From NCBI GenBank assembly GCA_031310005.1, contig CM062381.1, positions 992,001 to 1,056,000 of the forward strand: a stretch of DNA of 64,000 nt. The letters are read 5' to 3'. The translations under genes were made by a program, and so were the position numbers. A model generated the notes under the pieces. It saw nothing but the letters and a program-made list of their open reading frames with translations, ran no database searches and was not told the DNA's origin. The stretch is from Dactylellina haptotyla (lineage: Eukaryota; Ascomycota; Orbiliomycetes; Orbiliales; Orbiliaceae). This document shows, piece by piece, positions 12,121 through 23,924 of this stretch (the stretch's first letter is position 1; each line of letters opens with the position of its first letter).

Positions 12121-13076
12121 TCAAAATCTAACAGCAGATTTGCTCAAGACCAGCTCCATTGGGTCTTTCGCTACTTCAAAGTCAACTGTCTCTTTATACC
12201 AATCTCCCTCGTAACGCTGAAGACCCTTAAACGCGACGCCTTCCAGATCCCCGCATCCCCATTCAATCCAAGCAGCCACGGATGTTTCTAACTGGTTTGT
12301 AGAAGGTAAATACCTCACGTTGCCCCTATTGTAGGAAATACCTAAAGGTAGCACGTAACGGGGCAGCAACACCGGCCATGGTATCTCCACTTTCCGCAAT
12401 CGTGTCAGCCGGGAAATGGCGGTATAGACCACGGGTTCGTCTCTGCAGGTGTAACCCCAACCCCACGTCTCAGCCGAGACATCTATTGCCAAGTCCTGGA
12501 TGCTCGGAAATACTCGTATTATCTCATCGAATATCAGCGGCCATAACTCGGTCATGGAGATTTGTAGAAAGGAAATGTTGTGGTACATTGGTGCTTTGGG
12601 TCTAAGGGTTTCAGACGGTCGTCTTCTATTCTGCCATCTTTAGAGCGCTCTCGTAGAAAAGTCCGTAGAGGCTACGAAATGAGATGCACCTATAGATACG
12701 CCGTTGTAATTAGTATAGTTGCGCGCCTTGAATGAGAATTTCAGTAGCCGTAAACTGGATGCACATACTCGACATAATCTCGAGCGTACGAGAGATTGCC
12801 ACTATCTCCAAATGGAACAGCAGACCCACTCCTGAATCGCACTGAGTGGAACAAACGTGGAACAGCCAACCGGCGGCAATATTTTGAACACCGAGAGAAT
12901 GCTTCCACGTTGGTGAACGCCAAGATAGACAGGATCTCGTCTACGAGCTCTCGTGGTAATTTGAAAATGGCACAGTCGGTAGTAGTGACACTGGACCAGT
13001 TGGGATCATGACTTCCTGCATCATGATCAGGCTGCTCTCCTTCGACAACCTCAATGTTTTCTTGCATATCTCCCAT
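12121..13076 (-). CDS. F-box domain protein, splicing uncertain or gene decayed
   Basis: The N-terminal exon starts at 13076. Residues 38-80 form an F-box (LPRELVDEILSILAFTN then C-x2-Y-C-R-R-L-A), the Skp1-binding module of SCF ubiquitin ligases. The downstream part (from 12588) has the leucine-rich style of fungal F-box proteins. The middle is ambiguous. One 143-nt intron with a GTATGT donor at 12768 and an AATAG acceptor joins both parts in frame and gives an intact protein of about 270 residues. An alternative 79-nt intron with a perfect TACTAAT branch site gives a more family-like continuation (SFRSLYGLFYESAL) but then needs frame changes to reach the last part, which would make the gene decayed. 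Lineage-specific F-box genes of this kind are numerous in Pezizomycotina and often decay. The substrate is unknown. Confidence 0.55.
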
Positions 13077-13397
13077 TTTCTCAGGGATTCGAGGCTGCTA
13101 TTCGCATGTAAATGTGATGATTTCGCGAAGGCCTACGTCAGACGGCACGCGCAAACATATAAAACTACAACAACTTCCAAAACTCTAGAATTGCGTGCCT
13201 AAGTTGCCACATTCTTGGGCTTAGTCATAGTAGAGTGAAATATTTTAACCAATACGCCGCCGGGAATATGGTACTACGCACAAGCGGAATAGTATAAAAT
13301 GGTGTAGAGATAAATATCCGCAAATGCCATTTGGGTATCATACGACTAAACTGAATCTAAAGAACCATGGCTACCAAACGCCGCTCCGGTTTATATA
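13077..13397. other. Intergenic, F-box 5' side to SNF8 3' side
   Basis: No gene, repeat or RNA signature was recognised in these 320 bp. Confidence 0.5.
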
Positions 13398-14159
13398 CTA
13401 TAGTGCACATGGCGCCCAATAACTTGTCTCTCCTTCTTGCTCGTCCACCCATAGGAAGGCCTCGGCCATCAGATCATCCACAACAGCCTGGGCTCTCGGC
13501 GCGATCCACCCCAGATTATCCACTAGGAGTCTAATGGTCACGAATCCAAGGACCTGAATAACCTCGAGCACCTTGGCCTGGTCGGTGTTGAACTCCTTCG
13601 GCACGGACCGAATCATCATGGTCTTCCCAATCTTCATCATCTCGAACCCCGAGCCCAAGGGTTTCAAACACTCCACGGAGCGAATTATATCGTCTTCGGA
13701 GAGCTGCAATCCCGTCCCACCGCCACCGGTCGACCGGTCCTTCTTGATGATGGTCTCCTGTACCTCGTTGACGGAGATCAACCCGCCGTTCTTCGTCCGC
13801 GTCTCACGGCAGACTTCTACGATTTTGACGGCGAGTTCAAAGTAAAAGTCGTTGACGCTGCTGCCGAGCATTTCGGCCCAGATGTTGCCGCCTTTGTCCT
13901 GCTGGCGGCTCGAGCTGGCGGCAAGCGGGTCGACGCCGATGACGGTGCACATTCTGGCGAATTCGGAGCGGAATTTGGGGTTCTGGCGGATCTCGGAGGC
14001 ATATTGGCTGCTGAAGGTGGAGAGGGCGGCCTGGAAGACGGAGAGCTGGGTGGTGAGCTCGGACTGGTGGGTGCGGCGAAGGGAGGCGCCGTGGGAGGAC
14101 CAGGTTTGGGAGTCTTGGACCCTGCGGTCGAGAGCGGCGAGACCTACCCGGCGACGCAT
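13398..14159 (-). CDS. SNF8: ESCRT-II subunit Snf8/Vps22
   Basis: Component of ESCRT-II (Vps22-Vps25-Vps36), which sorts ubiquitinated membrane proteins into multivesicular endosomes at the cytosolic face of endosomes. The single-exon frame of 253 residues matches the usual family length (about 230-260). It starts with the typical MRRRVG N-terminus and an N-terminal helical hairpin, then FRSEFARMC (about residue 65), the segment ending DFYFELAVKIVEVC (about 105-118), a G-G-L-I-S linker and two winged-helix domains ending with YW near the C-terminus. The ATG at 14159 is the first in frame and gives the canonical family start. It is transcribed away from the MFS transporter across a 2-kb spacer. 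No oddities seen. Confidence 0.92.
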   Translation of the reverse strand: MRRRVGLAALDRRVQDSQTWSSHGASLRRTHQSELTTQLSVFQAALSTFSSQYASEIRQNPKFRSEFARMCTVIGVDPLAASSSRQQDKGGNIWAEMLGSSVNDFYFELAVKIVEVCRETRTKNGGLISVNEVQETIIKKDRSTGGGGTGLQLSEDDIIRSVECLKPLGSGFEMMKIGKTMMIRSVPKEFNTDQAKVLEVIQVLGFVTIRLLVDNLGWIAPRAQAVVDDLMAEAFLWVDEQEGETSYWAPCAL

Positions 14160-16130
14160 TTGGAGGTTATACAGTGATCTGATGCTTAGGGAGAGGTTAT
14201 AGGTGCGATGTACGGGAGCAGGCCAGCTGGATGGTGAGGTGGAAGGTGGAAGCTAGGTTGAGGTGTTGAGTGTTGAACACATGATGACATCGCAGCCAAC
14301 CAAAAAAGTTAGGCTGGCTCGAGCTAACCACAGTTAGACCTGTTTCCTCTCTGTGGCCATACGAGTCTCAATTATAAACTCGAGCATTGTATGTTGACAG
14401 ACGGACAGGTAGTTGGTCTATAAATCTAGGCGGCAGAATTAGAACTGGAGGAGCTGCTTGAAATGGCGTCAGCAATCCCTGCAATTGGCATTGTTCAACA
14501 TTCTTGTGAATTCTGATACCTCGACACGAGTCTGAGACTGCTCGTAAGAATAGATGTATAAATAATTCAAGCCTCGAAGGCGGACAGGAATAACCAGCCC
14601 ACGAGACCTAGCTGGGAGCAGTTAGGATTGGCGCAACAGCCAGCTATTGTCCGTCTGCCATTGGATAGTAGACCGGTAGCTGAGCCCAGATGTGAGGGGC
14701 AAAAGGGATTTAGGTTGCGGGCTAAGAGGGACTCGGCTGCCCAAAAGGCGATCGTGCTCCTGCGACGGCTAAAATCCCCAGTGTGCGGAACCGTCCGACT
14801 GGTAGTCCCATGCCATTCTATACCACAGTTAGAGCTAATTGCTGGTCTCGTGTCCCCTCTGAATATAGCTAGCATTGGGCCACAGGCCATGCAAATTGTT
14901 CAGAAAATTTTTTCTCTGACATGGATGATCCGTATGCACTCCGCATTTTTGTCAGTTTGGCGGTTCCTTCTTGTTTCTCTCGGTCGAGGTCGCCGGACGA
15001 TTCCTAGCCATTCGATCCCCAGCACTAAAAAAAACTAGCAGGAAGTGAGATCGAGGAGAGTGAGAGAGAGAGGAAAAGAGAAGGTTTCCTGGCTCCAAGG
15101 TGGGGGTTCACCAGCCGCCTACCAGCGTCCGGTCGAGAGAGAACCCCGGTCAGAAATGTCGCGGTGTGGAGACTGCATGCACCAGGTGGGTGTTTCGCTT
15201 AAGCTTGCGAATGCATTATCCAGAGATAGTGACAGAGATATGTGCCGCTTGGTTGACGAATGGATAGCGTCAGATAGGGAAGGGGACGGGCGCCCGGTGA
15301 GTTCGTGATAACCTCGTCCCATCGGGATGTGTATCTGAGCATCGAGACACGCATCTGCGGCTGCTCGATATATATTTCCCGTCGCCAGGAAGGTGGTATT
15401 GGTGATACGGGTACCAGGGCGGAAACCGAGAGGGCGGTCCAGCCCCTCTCGAGCATGCCTCCAGACGGATCCATGAATGATTGTGCATCTTGTGCATGTA
15501 AGTACGAACCAGCCATCTCGCTGATGCAAAGGAAGGATGCAGGTTTAGGCCGTTTTGATCTGAGCGCCCAGAGGCATTGTGGGTGAGGCCATCCCGGATC
15601 AAGATGTCCTGCCCACCAGCAACGGGGCCGAAGAGTTCACCACCCTTGCGCGAAACCTCAAATTTCTTCCCTCCACCGGACCCAGACGAAGAAGAATAAT
15701 AATACCAGCCCGCCCTCCTCCTCCTCTTCCTGCTACTACTCCCCTTCCTCCTCCTCCTACTCCACCTCTCTCTCCACTGTTACTACTCCTCCTACTACTA
15801 CTACTACTTCTCCTCCTCCCGTAATACCCTCTCACCTCACCTCTTCCCCGCCTCCGTCTCCCCCTTCACCAGAGGATACCCTTCCGACCTTCGGTGGCCC
15901 TGAGAGAAGGGCGCATGCAAGTCATCCGACCCCGTAGAGGCTCCAGAATAGATCCGTGCTAGGCCCCGGCTTCGACATCCTGCCAATAGGCGATCATCCG
16001 TCCGATCTGCCTGCAATTGTGCTCTTTTACGTAACCTAGCCAAAGAATTATTTAATCCCGGCGCCATTCCCAAAAGCTTCCCTCGCAACACCAAATCCGT
16101 CCATCGTCGTCCTCCGTACGAACCTCGACG
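14160..16130. other. Divergent upstream region of SNF8 and the MFS transporter
   Basis: About 2 kb without a supported gene; overlapping frames here lack conserved features. A long pyrimidine-rich stretch (about 15713-15825, CTC/TAC triplets) lies 300 bp before the transporter ATG and is typical of fungal promoter CT tracts. Confidence 0.5.
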
Positions 16131-18114
16131 ATGACCATCGGAGCCTTCGAAGTCTCCAAGACCAGGCGCAAGTGGCAGGTCGCCCTCGCCACCATCTACT
16201 GTCTGCTCAGTGCCGGCGTCGTCTTCGGATATGCTGGTATGTCGATATTTTTTTTTTCTTATGAGACAATGTCGTGTGTGCACGTGACCGGGTCTGGCTA
16301 ACGAGTTCAAAACAACGTCTAGCTATCAAGCCGGTCCTGATAGCGGAAGGCGTCTATCGGGATAGATGCACGGACGACGAGCTGCAGGAGGGTAAACGGG
16401 TCTGTTTCGGGCAGGAATTACAGTATGCCTCTCTTTATACGCCAAAAGCCTCCATTTTGCGCTGCATCGAAGACTAATGACATTGGTGATGTAGTCTCAA
16501 CTTTATGTTTACATGCGCAGCAGTCGCAACAAATGTAAGCAATTGCTCCAAAAAAAACCCAATTTGAATGATAATAAAAGCATGGTGCTAATATTGCTAT
16601 CATGTAGGTCTGCGCACTGCCAGTAGGCACGATCCTCGATAAATATGGTCCCAGGGTCAGCGGCATCATTGGCGCCAGCTTCTTCGCTATCGGTTGTATA
16701 CTATTTGCATTCGCATGGGAGCTTCCATTCGATGGTAAGAAAAACCTAATCTTCCAGAACTCGATTTATATTTCTAAATCGACTGACGGATAACAAGCTA
16801 ACTCCAAACTCACAGCGTACATCCCCGCCTACCTCTTCCTCGCTCTCGGCGGCCCATTCGTCTTCATCTCCTCCTTCCAGCTCTCGAACACCTTCCCCAC
16901 AAACTCCGGTTTAATCCTGTCACTTCTGACAGGCGCATTCGATGCCTCCTCCGCCGTCTTCCTCATCTACCGCCTAATCTACTTTGCAAGCGGGGAGACT
17001 TTCTGGCCGAAGAAGTTCTTTCTGGCGTACCTTATCGTACCCGTATTCACATTCCTCGCACAAATCTTCGTGATGCCAAAAGCGTCCTACAAGACAGTTG
17101 GCGAGCTCGTCCACATGGTCGAAGAAGAAGGATACCATTCCTCCGACGAAGAACTCCCAGATGAAGTCCGACATTCCGTCCAAGAAGAACGCCGGGCGTC
17201 CGTAGCTAGCGAGATCGATCTGCTTCTCGGACCTAAGGGAGGAGACCGTCATCAAAAGCGCGAGGAAGTCAAGAAGGACATCTCGGGCGTCTGGGGAGCG
17301 TTACACGGAAGATCTGCAAAGGAACAAATCATGAGCTGGTGGTTTATTCTCATCACAATGTTCACGGTGATCCAGATGACGAGAATCAATTATTTCGTGG
17401 CCACCATCAGACCGCAATATACTTATCTACTTGGAAGTTTCGAAGCAGCAGTTGAGATTAACAACTTTTTCGACATTGCACTTCCCATGGGAGGATTGGT
17501 TGCCGTTCCGTTTATTGGTGAGATTGGCTGTCAAACAAAAACTTCGTTCATATTGTAGACTAACAAAATTTGAATAGGTGCACTTCTCGATAGGACGAGC
17601 ACAACCTTCATTGTCGGATTGCTAGTCGCGACGGCCACGGCTATTGGTATCTTGGGTGTCCTCCCATACAAATGGGCTGCGTACGCAAACGTTGTTTTAT
17701 TCGTCGTCTACCGCCCGCTCTACTACACTACCGTTTCGTAAGTTCCGATTTTTCATAAATCGCCCAATTTTTCAGACTTCTTTTACTAATAATATAAAAT
17801 TTAACAGTGACTACGCCGCCAAAGTTTTCGGTTTTGTCACCTTTGGCAAAGTATACGGCACGATAATCTGTCTCGCTGGAGTTTTCAACTTTGTCCAATC
17901 CGGCCTCGATGCCCTCACTCATACTGTATTCGACGGGAATCCCGTACCGGTTAATATGATGTTGTTGATATTTGCACTCGTTGTCGGATCTGCGCTGGTA
18001 CTATTTATTCATTTCCAAGCCAAGAGGATTAAACGCGATCAGTTGATCCGGGAAGCCGAGGGCGCCGAAGAGACAAGTATGCCAGGTATGGGTGAGAGCA
18101 GTTATACCCAGTAA
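16131..18114 (+). CDS. Fmp42-like major facilitator transporter
   Basis: Polytopic membrane transporter of the major facilitator superfamily, closest in layout to yeast Fmp42 and the SLC43 amino-acid transporters. The yeast protein was found in mitochondrial preparations; substrate unknown. Model with seven exons: 16131-16236, 16323-16422, 16495-16534, 16608-16734, 16816-17517, 17578-17737 and 17808-18114, giving 513 residues. TM1 ends SAGVVFGYA; a Cys-containing outer loop follows; the TM2-TM3 loop has GTILDKYGPRVSG, the MFS loop motif. A hydrophilic cytosolic loop (about residues 235-300) is rich in Glu, Lys and Ser; the second six-helix half restarts at SWWFILITMFTV and carries GALLDRTS as its loop motif. 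Introns 1-6 all have GT/AG ends, and several have clear ACTAA branch sites. The gene converges with the SNF2 helicase. Confidence 0.87.
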
Positions 18115-18553
18115 ATATACGGGTATATGAACGAAGAAAGGAAGAAGAAACATAGACTGGTTTTGGAAATGAAAAGTATGGCAGATACGGTAAAATGAGT
18201 GAAAAGACTTGTCATGAAATTTGCATTCTCCTGTAAGTATTTTTCTCGGGACAGAGAAGCTCTCTTTATTTTATTTTTATTTTTTACAAAAATGGCTCTT
18301 GTTGTTACACCGTTGATAGGAGGTTAGTTTGTCCGTTTTTTGTATCGGGTGTATCCTATCTTCTATTGTTTCTTGAGCGTGTATGATAAATAGTCGGCTT
18401 GGTATTAATTGATCAAAGTTATATTGCAATGTGAGAAGTTCTCTTTTCTATAGATGGAAAACATCGTGAATTCAGCACCTTTATATAACATCATTTGGTA
18501 TCAAAAAATAGGACGCCTAATACGCCAACTCAAAAATTACACATAAATCGTAG
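18115..18553. other. Convergent 3' region between the transporter and the helicase
   Basis: AT-rich 3' UTR sequence of two convergent genes with T-rich and A-rich tracts on opposite strands. No gene seen. Confidence 0.5.
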
Positions 18554-21500
18554 CTATTCATCATCTTCATCAATTAGTTCTTCATCAGCTAGTTCTTCCT
18601 CTTCCTCTTCATCCTCTTCCTCCTCGGTATCATCAATCGTAATAACCTCCTGATTAGATATTCGTTCCGAAATACCATCCGTCTCCACCCAATCCCCCCG
18701 AGCAGCAAGTATCCCCCTTCGTGACCGATAAAACTACACCATCCACACCGTTAGCCACAATTGCATCGAATATAAAATCACATATATAGTCTATAAGAAT
18801 ACACCTACCTTCTCCAAAGCATTAGCCCGCTTCTCGGGCTTCCAACCCTCCACATCCAGCGCGAACTTCCCATTCTCCTCATACGTATACCCGAACGCCT
18901 TCCTCAACGAATTAAACTGCCGCACTCGCACTTTCCGCGGCACATTCCCATACCGAAATCTACTATCGTTCCGCATATCGTTCTGAAAAGCCGTCATTGC
19001 GCGCATCGTGGGGTCATCGTTCGCCTCTACGGCTTTCCTGCTGATATTCTCCTCGAGCTTCGAGGTACCGATCACCTCTGTATTGTCATGGGTGTACTCC
19101 ACTCCCGCGTCGGCAAGGATAGCTTGTATCGGATCAAGTTTTCGTTTACGTGCCGCTGCAGCGGGGGCGGTACTTCCGGGATCGGCATCACTGCTGACCA
19201 TAGCTTGTATCTGGTTGATGATGTTATCGTCGTCCAGGTCGCCGCTGTTGTCGTCATCAAAGCTGACGGGGTCGTCTGCGTCCGGCATGTTGAGGATTGC
19301 GATGCCCGTTTTGGATTCTGCTACGTTTGTCTTGTTTACGATTTCCTGGAGGACGATGTTTTCCTGGTGGAAGGTGAAGAGGTTTTTCAGGCCGAAGAGT
19401 TCGCCGCGGCGGGTGGCGTCTTTCATCACGCCAGTGAAGTAACGGCGTTCGAATGAGGCTTCGTAGCCGATATTCGCTTGCTGTTGTTTGTAGATTTGGC
19501 GGGCGTAGACCATTTCTTCGATTGTGCCGGCGCAGATGAGGCGGAAGACTTCTACGTCGCGGTGCTGGCCGATACGGTAGGCGCGGTCTTGGGCTTGTAG
19601 GTCGTGGGATGGGTTCCATGAGGGATCGAATACGACGACCTTGTTGGCGGATACGATGTTGAGACCTACGCCACCGGCTCTTGTGGAGATCAGGAAGGCG
19701 AAGAAACTCGAGTCGGTGTTGAAGTCCTCTACGGCCTTCGTTCGGTCCTCAAGGGACATCTCTCCGTCGAGGTAACAGATGTTGTAGTGTGTGTTATTTA
19801 ACAGCATATACAGCATCTTGAGCAGCTTCTTGCTCTCGGAGAATATGAGAACCTTGGAATTATCATCGTTCTCTTTCCAGAAAGCTAGTAGTTTCTGCAA
19901 GACTTGCCATTTACCACAGAACTCGGGGTCCATAGTATTTTCAAAGGGTTGACGGCGATAATACTTCTCCCAAGTATCAGGAAGCCCGATTTGGAGTTTC
20001 TCGAGATCTTTCTCCTTCTTTTCTGTAGTCTCCCCATCTTTTGGAATCCAATTCGCAAGATGATTGCATAGGAGTTTTATATTGGTGATGCAAGGAAATA
20101 CTGCCTGCGAAACCGTTGTGCCATCTTCAAGTTTCCTATAGCAGCATTTTCCCCTCGTCTTCTTGGAATTGCAATCACAGGGGTCGGTAGAGTATTTTAC
20201 CAACTCGACAACCTCGCTTTGAAGGTAGTTCTCGTACGCTTCCTGTTGTAACGAACCTAATTTGCAAAAGACGACCCTGTCCGTTTTCTTCGGAAGCTGA
20301 TGAGCAATAAGAGACTTCATGCGTCGGAGGAACATACGAGGAAGAAGGTTTTTGACAAGATCGTTGGCTGTATTTCTCGCTCTTGCCAGCTCCGCATTCG
20401 TGGCGCCGTGAGCTTGCCCGATTTTTAAGGGATCTTCAATGTCTTTCCTCCAGTCCCCATAGGTGCCGAGTTCGCCGGGACGTATCCAGTTGAGGAGATT
20501 CCAGAGCTCCTGTGTTCAATGAACGTCAATAACGATACTATCTAGTTTGAAGTTCCGTAAGGCAACATACGCCGTAGTGATTCATGATCGCAGTTCCAGT
20601 AAGACCGATTCTGCAAAGGCTGTTGATTACATTCATGGCCTCCGTGATCCCAGACCTGCGTTCCTTCACTTTTTGGCACTCATCCGCGATGACGGCGTCC
20701 CACTCGATGAGATTGATCTTTGCTTGGTCTCGTCCTAATACATGTTAGCTGATGATATTTATAACTCCCTATCCTGATAATGGTGTTCATACTGTACGTA
20801 TCATAAGTGGTTATCATAATCTCCAAATAACCAGCCTGGGCTGCCGTCAAAGCATCTTCTTTCAGCCTCTTGGACCCATGATACGAATAAACCTGCCACC
20901 ATCCCCAGGTGTCCAATTCCCTCTCCCAATTCGATATCAGCGTCCCCGGACAAATGATGAGAACCTTCGGATACCATTCATCGGGCCTCTCGGATCTCAT
21001 CTTCCGCATCCGCCTTGCATCTCTCGCATCCCCCGTTTTCCCGAACGCTGCGGTTAAGAATGCGATAACTTGAACAGTCTTCCCCAGGCCCATGTCGTCA
21101 CCTAGTATGACACCAGTATTCAGGATAAAGGCGTTATGCATAAACCTTACCCCCTCGATTTGGTAATCCCTCAACCATTGCGCGATCGAAGCAGGAATGA
21201 CACCTCGAGATCTCTCGAGAATTATATCTTTATAATCCCTGCAGGGCGATGCGCCAGGAAACTGAGGTTTCTCTTCGAGATCTTCAAGCTCCTCTTCGTC
21301 GTCCGAGAAGATGTCCGAATCAGGCGGGAAGCGATAGATTTCCTCTAACGGTTTCTGCTTTTCTTTCTGATCTTTCTGAAGACTCTGCTTCTTGAGGAGC
21401 AAAGGGCGAGGACAGTCGATTGTATGCTCGTCATCCGATTTAAACCCGTTCTCCCGATCAATCGCAAGGTCTCTAAGCTGGCTGTTTGTGGGACGGATTC

Positions 21501-22267
21501 GTGGATTGGACGTAGCGGTAGCCGGGATGGAGGATCCCGCGGCGGTGTCTTTCTTGGGTTTTCTACCACGAGGGGCCGATTTACGCTTTTTGGAGTCCTT
21601 AAATCTTTGGTACGGGTTGTCATCTTCGTCGTCTGTCATTACGACCTTCTCGCGGCCGCCTTCTAGTTTGACTCGCACTTTGCTTTCATCAAGACTTCTT
21701 TTCTTTTTCTTGGTCTCTTTTTTGTTATCGGATCCGCGGAAAAATAGTCCATCGCCTTCTGATGATGACGAGGATGGTATTTGAATGGGGTTTCCTAAAT
21801 CTAATTTACGCTTTTTTCGTGATGCGGGAGCAGCTTGCGGTCTTGTCGCTGGTGCAATTGGTTTTTGTATGATTTCTGGTGAAGACGATATACGAACAAC
21901 GGAGGGATCCTTCTTGAGAGCAGTTTTCTTTATTCTTGACCTTGTAGGCTCAGTTTTGACCTTGACATTATCAAGATCACTCGTCTCGTTGCCCGTTCCG
22001 TCATTTTCTAAGCCTTTATGTTTTGTATTATGGTATTAGCTGAATATTCATTCGAATTCAATTAAAAAGCGCACAACTTGAGATGTTTGGTATTTCCCTA
22101 CTTTTAGAAAGATCGCGATCTCTGAGAGTCTGTGCTACTTCAGCCTTTCCAATTTGGTTCGGCCTGGGTTTGGTATAAGTGACATCCAGATCTTCTTCGT
22201 CTTCTGATTCCGTTTCTGAATTCGAAGCCGCTGCCCTCGTTTTCGAAGACGCAACATGATTAGACAT
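18554..22267 (-). CDS. SNF2-family helicase, ERCC6L2/Rad26-like
   Basis: Nuclear DNA-dependent ATPase of the Swi2/Snf2 superfamily, most like the ERCC6L2 (Rad26-like) group linked to DNA repair. Five exons, 5' to 3': 22102-22267, 20793-22007, 20571-20734, 18809-20509 and 18554-18733, giving 1141 residues. An acidic N-terminus is followed by a Lys-rich, NLS-like segment; the ATPase domain has DDMGLGKT (Walker A, about residue 358) and ADECQK in the DEAH-box position; the C-terminal helicase lobe has STRAGGVGLN, DPSWNP and RAYRIGQ. The region after it (AGVEYTHDN, then NDMRNDSRFRYG) resembles the HEBO segment of ERCC6L2. The last exon encodes an acidic tail of Glu/Asp runs. The start at 22267 is the first ATG, and the Glu-rich opening is typical. 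Assignment to CSB/Rad26 itself is less likely because of the C-terminal region. Confidence 0.88.
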
Positions 22268-22666
22268 TGCCCCAGGCTTGCAAAGAGGTGTCTGCTACCT
22301 CGATATCTCCTTTCCTCTGTCTTCTTGTCGAGTGTTCTGGAGAGATGCATCGAGATGGCGGGGCAGCGGCGGGAGCGAAACTCGAAGACGTGTTTTCGCG
22401 ACTCATCGAATGGGAGATCACGTGAGGGGATGGTGTGGCCGAATGCGGAAGGTGTCGACGGGCAAACCAATCTCGGCGACCTCGTTCCAACTGCAGCCGC
22501 CGGGTCTCCAAACAGGATTCCGGATAATAAGACGATGACTCCATCTCGTACCGATGCTTCCCCTTGTCTGAGGCTTCCCGTTACCAAAGCAATGATAAAA
22601 TGAAGCTCTCAAAATCGCCATTCCAATGAAGGAACAAAAGGAAGCGAAACAAAAAAAAGATCATGT
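22268..22666. other. Upstream region of the helicase gene
   Basis: About 400 bp between the helicase start codon and the tRNA gene. Overlapping frames on both strands look like composition effects, and no motif was recognised. Confidence 0.5.
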
Positions 22667-22768
22667 CGCTGCCAAGAGGGATCGAACCTCTGCGGGCGAA
22701 CCCACGAGATGACATGGCAGCTGGGAAGCCGTTCAAGTCTCGCACCTTAACCACTCGGTCATAGCAGC
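22667..22768 (-). tRNA. tRNA-Ser (anticodon UGA) with an intron
   Basis: The minus strand folds as a class II tRNA. The acceptor stem GCTGCTA pairs with TGGCAGC and is followed by discriminator G, as in serine tRNAs. The D arm contains the A box GAGTGGTTAAGG. The anticodon stem GCGAGA/TCTCGT encloses CTTGAA, so the anticodon is TGA. The long variable arm is GGGTTCGCCC, and the T arm is AGAGG-TTCGATC-CCTCT. An intron of about 21 nt sits one base 3' of the anticodon, the standard nuclear position. It is a normal, apparently functional gene read by RNA polymerase III. Confidence 0.93.
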
Positions 22769-23417
22769 AAACCTGCGAGCGAAGTCTCAGAAACATTCTA
22801 TAATCCCACTTTCACAAGGACGCCACGAAAAGCGGGACGGCATCGAGGCTGTGCAACAGCAGCAGCATGCGAATCGCGATGCACTAGAATCCATGGAAGA
22901 GTGGGTTCCGAAGGTCCCGGAGGCTCATGTGGGCTAAGGGCTTTTCGGTCTCTTCGGCAGGCTACTATATTAAATTATACTTTTGTTTCTGAATCATTTC
23001 GTCTGAGCGGTTTTTGCGGGTTTTGCTAAATCAGAACGAGGGATACGGGAGGGTTCCATTCCGGGACAAGATGACCCCGTGTTCAAAAAAATAATATATA
23101 TTATTATTTATTCAATTACTATCACAAAGAAAAATGCCACAGCCTTTTCGGCGACTCCGTCTTCCACACCCTTCTATATGCCCTTTTTGTGTAGGATCTA
23201 ATGTGGAAAAACATCCAGCCGAGTCCTAACGATTCCGAATCAAATGCAGGTTGATTAACGCAAAATGGAGGGCCTTGAGGCCTCTTTGATCGACATGCAT
23301 GCAGCGAACTCTTTCTTCATCCTCGCGGTGTTACACGATTCGAGGGTTTATTGTTAACCTGTTGTGTTTAATTGTATTATATTGTATTTGTTGGTCTGAC
23401 AAAGTGTTTGAAAGAAT
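22769..23417. other. Intergenic, tRNA 5' side to the PAC3-like 3' side
   Basis: Holds a short AT-rich palindromic tract (about 23089-23112, alternating A/T) and otherwise featureless sequence. No gene supported. Confidence 0.5.
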
Positions 23418-23924
23418 TCATGGCAGACAACTACCGACGAGCTCCAGCGTTTCCACGAAAGTGTCGCTCGTATGCTCCGCCTTGTCAAGTCCCAGCCCTA
23501 TCAGCACCGTCCGGGTTTCCCTGATATTTCTCATGGCCAACAGGCTCGCAAGTTGCACGGCATAGAGTTGTCCCTGCGCCTGTCTCTCGGGTGTACTTGC
23601 ACCCAGGAGACATTTCGGAGTTAAATGGGTGAGCGGGAGCAGGCCGTCATCGTCGCTGTTCGATTTCGCTTCGAGGAAGGCTGGGTGTGCTGCGTCCAGT
23701 GGGACCTGAAACCACTGTGACAAGCGACCGGATTGGGTTATGGTGATGATTATTTTGTCCGCGAAGCCAAGAACAGTGGCTGCTGTGGGGATGGAATCGA
23801 TTTCCTTTGATTCGTGTCGTGTGAAGATGGGATAAGGCGAATTGTAAGGTTGGACCGAAGCACCAGGGACGGTTGACGCGTTCATGATCTCCTGGATCGT
23901 AGCAGCGTTTATTGCTGACGACAT
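23418..23924 (-). CDS. Proteasome assembly chaperone 3-like protein
   Basis: Single-exon frame of 168 residues. It resembles PAC3 (human PSMG3; yeast Poc4/Dmp2 group), which pairs with PAC4 and guides assembly of the proteasome alpha ring. Supporting features: the small alpha/beta size, a central strand-turn motif VLGFADKIIITITQSGRL like the VVVTQFGKM region of PSMG3, a KCLLGA segment matching the KVLLG of the family, and a C-terminal LLAMRNIRETRTVLIGLGL strand-helix. The frame extends further upstream, but the ATG at 23924 is preferred because it gives the family length and the upstream extension is Arg-rich and unlike the family. Identity rests on recall of the family pattern. Confidence 0.65.
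   Translation of the reverse strand: MSSAINAATIQEIMNASTVPGASVQPYNSPYPIFTRHESKEIDSIPTAATVLGFADKIIITITQSGRLSQWFQVPLDAAHPAFLEAKSNSDDDGLLPLTHLTPKCLLGASTPERQAQGQLYAVQLASLLAMRNIRETRTVLIGLGLDKAEHTSDTFVETLELVGSCLP

Noticed and set aside
14567-15600. Several overlapping frames of 80-136 codons on both strands
   Set aside because: They are mutually overlapping, mostly lack ATG starts and lie in the divergent SNF8/MFS upstream region; composition explains them.
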